DNA of 5,424 nucleotides. Source: Fidelibacterota bacterium (lineage in GTDB: Bacteria; Fidelibacterota; BS150m-G59). The notes beneath the pieces were generated by a model. That model was not told the DNA's origin, made no database searches, and worked only from the letters and a program-made list of their open reading frames with translations. Positions 1 to 5,329 of this stretch are shown piece by piece. Position 1 is the stretch's first letter. Every line of letters begins with the position of its first letter. The stretch lies in the NCBI GenBank assembly GCA_016784265.1, contig JADHUZ010000108.1, positions 1 through 5,424 of the forward strand, written 5' to 3'. Both the position numbers and the translations under genes were made by a program.

Positions 1-96
1 CATATTTGGTCAGAAGAACTCCAAAATTGTGGACATGTTCCCATGTGGGACAATCCCGAAAAAGTCGCCGAGATTATTCTATCGGGAACAAAATAA
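1..96 (+). CDS. C-terminal end of a probable alpha/beta hydrolase (5' end outside window)
   Basis: Frame 1 is open from the first base to TAA at 94-96 and gives 31 residues. They include GHVPMWDNPEKVAEII. A G-H-x-P-x-x-(D/E)-x-P-E stretch followed by a short final helix is the usual end of alpha/beta hydrolase-fold enzymes, where the His is the third member of the Ser-Asp-His triad. Here that would be His12 of the visible fragment. The nucleophile and the acid residue lie outside the window, so the substrate cannot be named. The gene is convergent with the transketolase-like gene, with a single base between the two stop codons. No terminator hairpin is seen between them. The family call rests on this short tail alone and is moderate; the existence of a coding end is more secure because the frame stops exactly at the neighbour's boundary. 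Confidence 0.6.
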   Translation, partial: HIWSEELQNCGHVPMWDNPEKVAEIILSGTK

Positions 97-97
97 T

Positions 98-2380
98 TTA
101 ATTTTTTTCGCTAAATTTCTTTATCGCTTTCCATTGAAATTCCGCCGTCAAATGAGCATCGGCGATGACATCGACACCCGTTCCGCCTGTGCGCCAGCGG
201 TTGTCCCAATCCGGTGAAAGCGACACATCTTTGATATTCGGATTGTCATGCCAGCGGTGCATCAGCGATAATGCGCCATTTGTAATTACCATCGCATTTT
301 TGCGTTCATCTGCTGTCAAAATCCGATTTTTCCAGTCGTCATTTTGAGAAATAAACAATTCCAACGACACCGCCGCAACGATTTTTACATTGGGCCCGTT
401 TTCGTTTATTTTTGGTAAAATTTTCATCAACTCCGCTGTGGTCGAAGTTCCGCGCAAGATGACAACGCCGACTTTTTCGCAATTTTCGTCATAATCGCGA
501 ATCAAATATGCACCTTTTGCCGATTCGAGATGCGAATCCATTCCAAGCGCTGTGCGATTTGGAATTTCGATGCCCGGTCGCGTCAGATGCAATGCGATTA
601 TCGGTGCGTCCATTTTCATCGCAGTTGCAAGCATCGGTGCGACCTCGTTGTGCTCCCACGGATGTAAATTCAGTACTTGCCCTTCGGGAAAAAGTTCGGT
701 TACGCCCGGTGCAAAAATCCCAAAATGCGTTTTGCCATCTTCGGCTGTTTCGGGGCCAGAATGTCCAGCAACCCAAATGACTTTTCCAAATTTGAATTGT
801 GAATCCTGTGCCATCTGCGAGAACAAGCGCATTGAACCATATTTTAAATACGAAAATGCACCGTAAGTCGAGCACGCCGCACAATAGCCATTGAAATCAC
901 TAAATTGGTTGCCCGACAAATTTGTCGCCACAATGCCAGTACAAATCCCCGCATTCGCCATTTCTGTGATGCCCTGCGGAAGCAAAACGCCGTTCAAATT
1001 TGTATCACGATTGTACATTCCAAAATCCTCCACGCCATCGCGACCTTTTGCAAATCCTGCAATATTTGTCGAGTCAGCCAAATCTGCCGACGCAACTAAA
1101 AATAGCGGTCTGCCATATTTTTTCTGCGAAACCGAATTGACAAACGAACCCCATTTTGCGAATCCTGCACGATTTGGTTCGACTGTTCCCGGCGCGGCGA
1201 ATAAATCTTCGGGGTAATTTTCGACATCTAAAATTTCAGAATCCTTCAACGGATTTTGGACGATGATTCGGTTGTTTGCAATTTTTTCTGGCACAGAATC
1301 ACCAAGTTCGACAAGTGCATCTGCGAGATAATCAGTTAGTCCATCAGTTTGGTCAAAAATTGTGTAAACCGCATCGAGCATTGCCTTCGTTTGCTCTTGC
1401 GCTTCTTCATAAGTTGTGGGTGCGCTTTGGTTCATAAACGGAATTTCAATGTTGTATTTTTCCGAGAAATCTTGTTTCGTTTTCCAAAATAACTCCGAAT
1501 TTCGTTTGTGCGGTGCGCCGTGTGAATCATTGTCAAAAATGTGATAGCCACGACCCTTTTGCGTTTTCATCCAAATTGCTTTGGGTTGATTTGGGTCTGC
1601 GTTTTCATCCAAAATTTCCGCATAAGCCGAAATAATTTCCTCCCAGTTTTCACCATTTTCAACACCAACCGTGCAAAAACCTTTGCCCTCAAACCATTCC
1701 TGTGGCGTACCAGCCATCACAGAACTGAACGGTCGGTCATCAATGCCAAAATCATTCCAATCCAGCACAAACACAAGATTGCCAAGTCCAAGTCCATAAG
1801 CCGAATTGAGCGTTTCGTGAGTTACGCCAGCGGTAAAGCCTCCTTCGCCTTCAAACGCAAACACTTTGACATCGTCGCAATTCGCGTGTTTGAGCGCCAT
1901 CGCCATGCCTGCCGCCGCAGGCGAACCGTGCGCCGAAGGTCCGGTATTGAAACTGTAAAATAACGTTTTGCCTTCATTTTCGACATGCCCGGAAAGTCCA
2001 AAACTGCGCCGAAACCCAATCAAATCTTCGTAAAAAAGCGTGTAATCATCGCCGAGCGGATGGTTATATTTTGCATCGCCAGTTTCGCGGGATTTGCGAC
2101 GCAAGGCTTCATTAAACACCGCCAAAGCCGAATAGGCAAGCGGTGAAACATGCCCACCAACCATCACAATGCGATCACGCAAACTCTGCTGAGGATTTCG
2201 CAAATCATATCGCATCGCCCCCGAAAGCATTGTGGCAACAAGCGAATGGGTTTTGGAACGCGAACCACCCGGGTGTCCAGATTGACTCATATTTAGCATA
2301 ATATCAATGTTTTGGTCAATCAAATCTTTGATGATTTCCCAGTATTTGAAATTCGGTTTCAGTTGGCCTAATGACTTCAT
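98..2380 (-). CDS. Transketolase-like thiamine-diphosphate enzyme, variant active site
   Basis: A single-chain, 760-residue ThDP enzyme of the transketolase superfamily, expected in the cytoplasm. It is longer than common transketolases (about 620-680). N-terminal PP domain: GHPGG at 35-39, GHVSP at 76-80, GH at 131-132, NTGPSAHG at 145-152, the metal motif as GEG (178-180) and then DWND with Asn209, and SHGAP at 286-290. Middle Pyr domain: SADLADS at 431-437 (compare GSADLAPSN of transketolase), PQGITE at 468-473, and EDG-TH at 547-552. C-terminal domain from about residue 610. Residues matching the sugar-phosphate site (Arg404, His540, Arg601) are present, so a sugar-phosphate ketol transfer is the best guess. 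GHVSP and the QGITE region also recall homodimeric pyruvate dehydrogenase E1 (AceE). Oddities: Asp to Glu in GDG, and no Glu where transketolase has REFGM. ATG at 2380 is preferred to TTG at 2383 because AGGAG lies 6 nt before the ATG but only 3 nt before the TTG. Confidence 0.88.
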   Translation of the reverse strand: MKSLGQLKPNFKYWEIIKDLIDQNIDIMLNMSQSGHPGGSRSKTHSLVATMLSGAMRYDLRNPQQSLRDRIVMVGGHVSPLAYSALAVFNEALRRKSRETGDAKYNHPLGDDYTLFYEDLIGFRRSFGLSGHVENEGKTLFYSFNTGPSAHGSPAAAGMAMALKHANCDDVKVFAFEGEGGFTAGVTHETLNSAYGLGLGNLVFVLDWNDFGIDDRPFSSVMAGTPQEWFEGKGFCTVGVENGENWEEIISAYAEILDENADPNQPKAIWMKTQKGRGYHIFDNDSHGAPHKRNSELFWKTKQDFSEKYNIEIPFMNQSAPTTYEEAQEQTKAMLDAVYTIFDQTDGLTDYLADALVELGDSVPEKIANNRIIVQNPLKDSEILDVENYPEDLFAAPGTVEPNRAGFAKWGSFVNSVSQKKYGRPLFLVASADLADSTNIAGFAKGRDGVEDFGMYNRDTNLNGVLLPQGITEMANAGICTGIVATNLSGNQFSDFNGYCAACSTYGAFSYLKYGSMRLFSQMAQDSQFKFGKVIWVAGHSGPETAEDGKTHFGIFAPGVTELFPEGQVLNLHPWEHNEVAPMLATAMKMDAPIIALHLTRPGIEIPNRTALGMDSHLESAKGAYLIRDYDENCEKVGVVILRGTSTTAELMKILPKINENGPNVKIVAAVSLELFISQNDDWKNRILTADERKNAMVITNGALSLMHRWHDNPNIKDVSLSPDWDNRWRTGGTGVDVIADAHLTAEFQWKAIKKFSEKN

Positions 2381-2386
2381 CAATGG

Positions 2387-2391
2387 CTCCT
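2387..2391 (-). promoter_or_regulatory. Shine-Dalgarno site of the transketolase-like gene
   Basis: On the minus strand AGGAG is followed by CCATTG and then ATG. The 6-nt spacer favours ATG at 2380 over the in-frame TTG at 2383, which would have a spacer of only 3 nt. Confidence 0.7.
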
Positions 2392-2482
2392 ATTTTTGAC
2401 AGAATGAACAGGTTTTTTGAATTTGTTGATGTCCTATTTTTCCTGTAAATCCCTCAGATTTATTAAAAATTGTATCGTGAAA

Positions 2483-2510
2483 ATTACAGATTTTTTAGCG
2501 AACTCTCCAA
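2483..2510 (-). promoter_or_regulatory. Candidate promoter of the transketolase-like gene
   Basis: Minus-strand TTGGAG, a 16-nt spacer, then TGTAAT, which matches the -10 consensus at 5 of 6 positions. The -35 matches only in TTG. In AT-rich DNA such matches arise by chance, so this is a weak proposal resting on position and the -10 only. Confidence 0.22.
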
Positions 2511-2603
2511 CAAGATACAAGATGAAAATTGTCAAATTTACACATGCGAAATCCCAACTTCCCACATTTCGTCGAACAAATAAAGAAGGGTAAATTCAGA
2601 CGG

Positions 2604-2621
2604 TGCAAAATCATGCAAAAT
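2604..2621. repeat. Tandem TGCAAAAT octamer, 10-bp period
   Basis: TGCAAAAT occurs at 2604-2611 and again at 2614-2621, so the copies are exactly one helical turn apart. The second copy also begins an ATGC...GCAT dyad (2613-2628). Repeats phased at 10 bp suit a protein that binds one face of the DNA, but the unit is short and AT-rich, so chance is a real alternative. It lies about 225-240 bp upstream of the transketolase-like start. Confidence 0.3.
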
Positions 2622-2658
2622 TACGCATATTGTGGATAGTAAATGAGAGATCAACCAT

Positions 2659-2697
2659 AAAAAAAGCCCCTGTAACTCGTTGAATTACAGGGGGCTT
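2659..2697 (-). terminator. Rho-independent terminator of the tRNA-Arg/tRNA-Phe transcript
   Basis: Read on the minus strand, AGCCCCCTGTAA pairs with TTACAGGGGCT around a 9-nt loop, with one bulged C in the left arm. A run of seven T follows (plus-strand A run 2659-2665). The stem starts 5 nt after the 3' end of tRNA-Phe and points the same way, so it ends the tRNA transcription unit. It also separates this unit from the transketolase-like gene downstream on the same strand. Confidence 0.9.
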
Positions 2698-2702
2698 ATG
2701 CG

Positions 2703-2775
2703 TGGCGCCTCCCGGAATCGAACCAGGGACACATGGATTTTCAGTCCACTGCTCTACCGACTGAGCTAAGGCGCC
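2703..2775 (-). tRNA. tRNA-Phe (anticodon GAA)
   Basis: The minus strand folds into a 73-nt cloverleaf. The acceptor stem is GGCGCCT/AGGCGCC with discriminator A. The D arm has stem GCTC/GAGC and an 8-nt loop containing GG. The anticodon stem is GTGGA/TCCAT with loop CTGAAAA, so the anticodon is GAA (Phe). The T arm is CCTGG/CCGGG with loop TTCGATT. The 3' CCA is not encoded (the discriminator is followed by CGC), so it must be added by the CCA-adding enzyme. It is the second gene of a pair with tRNA-Arg, separated by 11 nt, and is followed at once by a strong terminator. Confidence 0.97.
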
Positions 2776-2786
2776 GCCAGAAATTG

Positions 2787-2860
2787 TACACCCGGAAGGA
2801 TTCGAACCCTCAGCCTTCTGGTCCGTAGCCAGACGCTCTATCCAGTTGAGCTACGGGTGC
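2787..2860 (-). tRNA. tRNA-Arg (anticodon ACG)
   Basis: The minus strand folds into a 74-nt cloverleaf. The acceptor stem is GCACCCG/CGGGTGT, ending in a G-U pair, with discriminator A. The D arm is GCTC/GAGC with a 9-nt loop. The anticodon stem is TCTGG/CCAGA with loop CTACGGA, so the anticodon is ACG. A34 would be converted to inosine by TadA, letting the tRNA read CGU, CGC and CGA. The T arm is GAGGG/CCTTC with loop TTCGAAT and one G-U pair. CCA is not encoded. It lies upstream of tRNA-Phe in the same transcript. The SRPBCC gene ends 68 nt upstream with no terminator in between, so read-through from that gene is possible. Confidence 0.97.
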
Positions 2861-2862
2861 TT

Positions 2863-2890
2863 TTCCGAGCCGTAAATTTCGGAAGTTTTT
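2863..2890. repeat. Short inverted repeat just upstream of tRNA-Arg
   Basis: TTCCGA (2863-2868) and TCGGAA (2879-2884) form a perfect 6-bp stem with a 10-nt loop. On the plus strand it is followed by GTTTTT, as in a weak terminator. On the minus strand it sits 2 nt before the 5' end of tRNA-Arg, where it could affect 5' processing or mark the end of the SRPBCC message. With only six pairs its role is uncertain. Confidence 0.3.
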
Positions 2891-2928
2891 GGTTTCCTGC
2901 AAAGCAAAATTCTTAACTATCTGAAAAA

Positions 2929-3465
2929 TTATTGATTGGCTCTTTTTGCAACGGCATAAAAAAGATCTTTCGTCGTTTTTTTCTGTGCCAATCGGATAAT
3001 AAAGTTTGGTAAAATGCTTTTCGTTCTGACGCAAACATGATAAGTCAATTTAACTTGATTTGGGTTGATTGCATCAAGCAACCAAAATCCCTTATTTTCA
3101 TGTAAATCTCCGCCAAGATGATCCCATCGGAAAAACAAACGATCGTCCCTTTCAGAGATTTTCATTTCATAATAGATATTTGCCACTGGCCATGGAATAT
3201 CCAAATCAATAGAAACTTTTGAAGATTTTTCATCTATTCTGTCGCGATTGCACCGCATGACCTGCGGCATAAACTCTTCGTAATGTTCAAAATCAGTGAT
3301 GGCTTGCCAGATTTTATCGGGTTCTGCATCCAATAGCGCAATTGCCGTAACAATTTGATGGTTAGCAGAATCCTTTGTTTCAATTGACAAAAACTCAACG
3401 AGTTTAGATTGTGGGAACACCATTTCAAGCCCGAGCATCATACAAAAAAACAGGTTTTTTCTCAT
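2929..3465 (-). CDS. SRPBCC/START-fold protein, possibly exported
   Basis: A 178-residue protein of the helix-grip (SRPBCC, Bet v1/START/COQ10-like) superfamily, which binds hydrophobic ligands such as lipids, quinones or polyketides in a deep cavity. The signature is the early stretch AEPDKIWQAITDFEHYEEFM (48-67), matching the family pattern A-x-x-x-x-V/I-W-x-x-(I/L)-T-D-(F/Y)-x-x-Y-x-x-F-x-P. Alternating beta strands follow (84-146) and then a C-terminal amphipathic helix (about 152-176). Residues 1-19 have a basic start (MRKN) and a hydrophobic stretch, which could be a signal peptide; the Glu at 14 makes this uncertain. ATG at 3465 is chosen because an earlier in-frame ATG at 3504 would add 13 residues ahead of this apparent export signal and has an AGGA only 2 nt away. 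Neither start has a good ribosome site. The ligand cannot be inferred. It is divergent from the ferredoxin gene and lies upstream of the tRNA pair. Confidence 0.8.
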   Translation of the reverse strand: MRKNLFFCMMLGLEMVFPQSKLVEFLSIETKDSANHQIVTAIALLDAEPDKIWQAITDFEHYEEFMPQVMRCNRDRIDEKSSKVSIDLDIPWPVANIYYEMKISERDDRLFFRWDHLGGDLHENKGFWLLDAINPNQVKLTYHVCVRTKSILPNFIIRLAQKKTTKDLFYAVAKRANQ

Positions 3466-3587
3466 GCTGAAATTTATTCTTAAAATGCGGAGAAATAAAA
3501 GCATTATCCTGATATTTTAATTGGTTGGAAAACATACACTTTTTTAAATTACGAAGCTTGGCTTTTAATAAAAACAAGGAGAAAAAA
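3466..3587. promoter_or_regulatory. Divergent promoter region between SRPBCC gene and ferredoxin gene
   Basis: This 122-bp AT-rich region separates two divergent starts and must drive both. Plus-strand candidate: TTGGTT (3521-3526), a 17-nt spacer, TTAAAT (3544-3549). Minus-strand candidate: TTCCAA (3525-3530), a 16-nt spacer, GATAAT (3503-3508). If the latter is the -10 box, the ATG at 3504 cannot be translated, which agrees with the start chosen at 3465. The two candidate -35 boxes would overlap. The region as a promoter zone is secure from layout; the individual boxes are weak. Confidence 0.4.
3576..3581 (+). promoter_or_regulatory. Shine-Dalgarno site of the ferredoxin gene
   Basis: AAGGAG followed by six A and then GTG at 3588. 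This strong site fixes the GTG as the start, in preference to the in-frame TTG at 3525, which would add 21 non-conserved residues. Confidence 0.85.
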
Positions 3588-3869
3588 GTGCCATATATTA
3601 TTTGCGAACCATGTTTGGATACTTGCGATACCGCTTGTGTTGAAGTTTGTCCTTCCGATTGCATTCATCCGGATGACCCGAATTGGAAATCTGGCGACGA
3701 TCCGGATGGACACACTCTGTACATCAATCCGGAAGAATGTATTGATTGCGGTGCGTGCGTGCCGGAATGTCCGGTTGAGGCTATCTTTGAAGAGGATGAA
3801 GTACCCGAAGAATGGCAGGATTGGATACGGAAAAACTACGAGTTTTTCGGTGTCGAATATGATGGATAA
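3588..3869 (+). CDS. Di-cluster ferredoxin, 7Fe/8Fe type (Thermus/Azotobacter FdI-like)
   Basis: A 93-residue soluble electron carrier starting at GTG and reading MPYIICEPC, as in Thermus-type ferredoxins. First cluster region: Cys9, Cys17 and Cys21-Pro in the pattern C-x7-C-x3-CP. Second: Cys51, 54, 57 and 61 in C-x2-C-x2-C-x3-CP. By comparison with Azotobacter FdI, Cys21 with 51, 54 and 57 would hold a [4Fe-4S] cluster, and Cys9, Cys17 and Cys61 a [3Fe-4S] cluster. The position that would supply a fourth ligand (FdI Cys11) is Thr12, but Cys13 is next to it. Cys6 and Cys25 are extra. An acidic linker (28-43, DDPNW...GDDPDG) is longer than in the Thermus protein. The acidic tail with VPEEW is typical of the family. 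It is the first gene of the plus-strand iron-sulfur run, with a hairpin right after it. Confidence 0.93.
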   Translation: MPYIICEPCLDTCDTACVEVCPSDCIHPDDPNWKSGDDPDGHTLYINPEECIDCGACVPECPVEAIFEEDEVPEEWQDWIRKNYEFFGVEYDG

Positions 3870-3876
3870 TTGGTTT

Positions 3877-3908
3877 ATGCCCACCAAGCATCGTTGGGTG
3901 GGCATTTT
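3877..3908 (+). terminator. Hairpin after the ferredoxin gene: weak terminator or attenuator
   Basis: ATGCCCACCAA (3877-3887) pairs with TTGGGTGGGCAT (3894-3905) with one bulged G and a 6-nt loop. It starts 7 nt after the ferredoxin stop. Only four T follow (3905-3908), the first inside the stem. The stem is strong but the T tract is short, so partial termination would fit: much ferredoxin mRNA and less of the downstream mrp message. It also ends 28 nt before the mrp start codon. Confidence 0.65.
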
Positions 3909-3933
3909 CCGCAAATAGCATTTTGGGCTTATT

Positions 3934-5025
3934 ATGAAATCAAAAATTATTAATCTGCTTCGCCAAATACAATATCCCGGTTATGATCGAGATATTGTTT
4001 CTTTTGGAATGGTTAGTGCTGTTCGCTTGGAAGGAAAATCAATTCAAATTGATTTGGGCATCAAATCATCCAATGAATCCAACAAACAAAATGTCCACGA
4101 ATCTGTTCAGAAAATCATTTCTGAAAATTTTTCGGATTATGAAATTATCGTCAATCTGGTTGATGTGGATGGAAAACAATCGGCAAAAACAGCCTCTCAC
4201 CATGCACATTCCAGCAACGATCCATGGGCAAATCAAACGAAATTGCCGCAAATCAATCATGTGATCGCTATCGCGAGTGGAAAAGGCGGTGTGGGGAAAT
4301 CCACAATTGCAACAAATCTTGCAATTGCACTTGCCGAAAAAAAATTCCGTGTCGGATTGCTCGATCTCGATGTGTATGGTCCAAGCATGCAGGTTTTGCT
4401 CGGAGAAAACAAACAGCCTGAAATTACGGACGAACAAAAAATTCTTCCACTAACAAAATATGGTATGAAAATTATGTCGTTTGGGTTTCTCATCGGCGAT
4501 AAATCACCAGTTATTTGGCGAGGTCCGATGGTCGCGAAATTGGTTGATCAATTTTTTAACGATATTGAGTGGGGAAGTCTGGATTATTTGATTCTGGATT
4601 TACCGCCCGGCACGGGAGATGTGCAACTCTCGCTCGTTCAGCGGGTAAAATTGACTGGTGCGATTGTTATTACAACACCTCAAGATCTTTCTCTTGCTGA
4701 CGTGCGCAGAGGTGCGGATATGTTCCGTCAAACTAACACGCCTGTGCTTGGAGTTATCGAAAATATGTCCAATTTCATTTGTCCGCACTGTGGTAACAGT
4801 TCGGAAATATTCGGTCATGGCGGTGGAATTGCAGAAAGCGCACGGCTAAATTTGCCTTTGTTGGCTCATATTCCACTACTCGCTGATATTGTCACATCGT
4901 CGGATGCAGGCAAGCCAATCGTGCTGAATCGGGAACTTGTCGAGATTCGCCGCGTTTTCATGGACTTAGCGGAATCAATTGTAAAGATTGTTAAACAACA
5001 GGAGGAACAAAATCATGTTCACTAA
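3934..5025 (+). CDS. mrp: Mrp/ApbC (NBP35-type) P-loop ATPase, iron-sulfur cluster carrier
   Basis: A 363-residue cytoplasmic protein of normal length for the family. It binds a labile [4Fe-4S] cluster between two subunits and passes it to apo-enzymes in an ATP-dependent way. N-terminal MIP18-like domain, about 1-82 (DIVSFGMVSAV at 20-30); its usual Asp-Pro-Glu is replaced by YPGYDRD. A polar, His-rich linker follows (83-105). The deviant Walker A is SGKGGVGKST (115-124), with the signature Lys117 of the MinD/ParA/NBP35 class. Next come DLDVYGPS (144-151), RGPM (196-199) and Walker B-like LDLPPGTGD (221-229). Cluster-binding CPHC is at 283-286, then FGHGGG (293-298). The start at 3934 has no clear ribosome site, but upstream extension is not supported by homology. 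The 3' end overlaps the next gene by 11 nt, indicating translational coupling. The ferredoxin upstream and the MIP18 protein downstream support the role. Confidence 0.95.
   Translation: MKSKIINLLRQIQYPGYDRDIVSFGMVSAVRLEGKSIQIDLGIKSSNESNKQNVHESVQKIISENFSDYEIIVNLVDVDGKQSAKTASHHAHSSNDPWANQTKLPQINHVIAIASGKGGVGKSTIATNLAIALAEKKFRVGLLDLDVYGPSMQVLLGENKQPEITDEQKILPLTKYGMKIMSFGFLIGDKSPVIWRGPMVAKLVDQFFNDIEWGSLDYLILDLPPGTGDVQLSLVQRVKLTGAIVITTPQDLSLADVRRGADMFRQTNTPVLGVIENMSNFICPHCGNSSEIFGHGGGIAESARLNLPLLAHIPLLADIVTSSDAGKPIVLNRELVEIRRVFMDLAESIVKIVKQQEEQNHVH
5000..5005 (+). promoter_or_regulatory. Shine-Dalgarno site of the MIP18-family gene, inside mrp
   Basis: AGGAGG lies within the last codons of mrp, with a 9-nt spacer to ATG at 5015. 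It decides this start over the in-frame ATG at 4988, which would add nine residues with no family match. Confidence 0.85.
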
Positions 5026-5326
5026 AGAAGATATTATAGCAGCATTAAAAACTTGCAGAGATCCTGAAATTCCTGTTAATATCGTGGATTTAGGATTAAT
5101 TTACGATGTACAAATCAAGGAAGAAAATATCGTGGATGTCAAAATGACGCTAACGACCAGAGGATGCGGCATGGCAATGTATATCGCTCAAGATGCAAAA
5201 TCCAAAATTGAAATGCTCGACGGCATTAAAGAAGCCAATGTGGAAATTGTTTGGGAGCCACAATGGACAACGGCAATGATAACGCCAGAAGGCCGTAAAG
5301 CGCTTGGAATGCCAGCGGAAGAATAG
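5015..5326 (+). CDS. Stand-alone MIP18-family (DUF59, SufT/PaaD-like) protein
   Basis: A 103-residue single-domain protein. MIP18-family members take part in maturation of iron-sulfur proteins (SufT and eukaryotic CIA2) or serve as assembly subunits (PaaD). Features: helix and then DPEIPVNIVDLGLIYDV (16-32), which is the family hallmark; TLTTRGC with the conserved reactive Cys51; WEPQWTTAMITPEGRKALGM (80-99), the W-x-P-x-W-(S/T) end common in SufT-like proteins. It matches the core domain only and lacks the N-terminal extension of some SufT proteins. The start at 5015 follows AGGAGG and overlaps mrp by 11 nt, so the two are co-translated. This suggests that it works with Mrp, whose own N-terminal MIP18 domain has lost the DPE motif. 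The assembly role is inferred from family and context; a specific client is not evident. Confidence 0.9.
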   Translation: MFTKEDIIAALKTCRDPEIPVNIVDLGLIYDVQIKEENIVDVKMTLTTRGCGMAMYIAQDAKSKIEMLDGIKEANVEIVWEPQWTTAMITPEGRKALGMPAEE

Positions 5327-5329
5327 AAA

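Larger units (their letters stand above)
2392..2658. other. Non-coding region upstream of the transketolase-like gene
   Basis: About 270 bp of AT-rich DNA without a convincing gene on either strand. It lies between the start of the transketolase-like gene and the terminator of the tRNA pair, so it must carry the promoter and leader of the minus-strand enzyme gene. One weak sigma70-like candidate on the minus strand is TTGGAG (2505-2510), a 16-nt spacer, and TGTAAT (2483-2488). That would give a leader of roughly 95 nt. A perfect TTGACA hexamer occurs at 2530-2535 (minus) but has no acceptable -10 box at 16-18 nt. A short direct repeat sits further upstream (listed separately). No riboswitch fold was recognised; a TPP riboswitch would be plausible for a ThDP enzyme, but its conserved CUGAGA and ACCUGA-type boxes were not seen in the expected arrangement. 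Confidence 0.5.

Noticed and set aside
489..884. Minus-strand frame of 131 codons, and several plus-strand frames of 90-140 codons between 508 and 1963
   Set aside because: They are shadows of the transketolase-like gene, whose frame carries all recognisable motifs. Their products are rich in Arg, Cys and Ser without any family pattern.
2407..2418. AACAGGTTTTTT, also found at 3449-3460
   Set aside because: The second copy is coding sequence for the start of the SRPBCC protein (Lys-Asn-Leu-Phe). A 12-nt match in AT-rich DNA is best taken as chance.
2530..2535. Perfect TTGACA on the minus strand
   Set aside because: No acceptable -10 box 16-18 nt downstream (TGTTGG at 17). The nearby TTGTAT is only 9 nt away.
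2392..2658. TPP riboswitch before the ThDP-dependent enzyme gene
   Set aside because: Considered because of the cofactor, but the conserved THI-box elements were not found in the right order. Apo-enzymes that use ThDP are also rarely controlled this way.
2810..3034. Minus-strand reading frame of 74 codons ending in APVAQLDRASGYGPEG
   Set aside because: The tail is the well-known false translation of a tRNA-Arg gene, and the rest overlaps the SRPBCC gene in another frame.
3549..3914. Minus-strand frame of 121 codons opposite the ferredoxin gene
   Set aside because: Antisense shadow of a clearly recognised ferredoxin; no ribosome site and no family match.
4066..4437. Minus-strand frame of 123 codons opposite mrp, and others at 4257-4818
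   Set aside because: Antisense shadows of the P-loop ATPase, whose motifs lie in the plus frame throughout.
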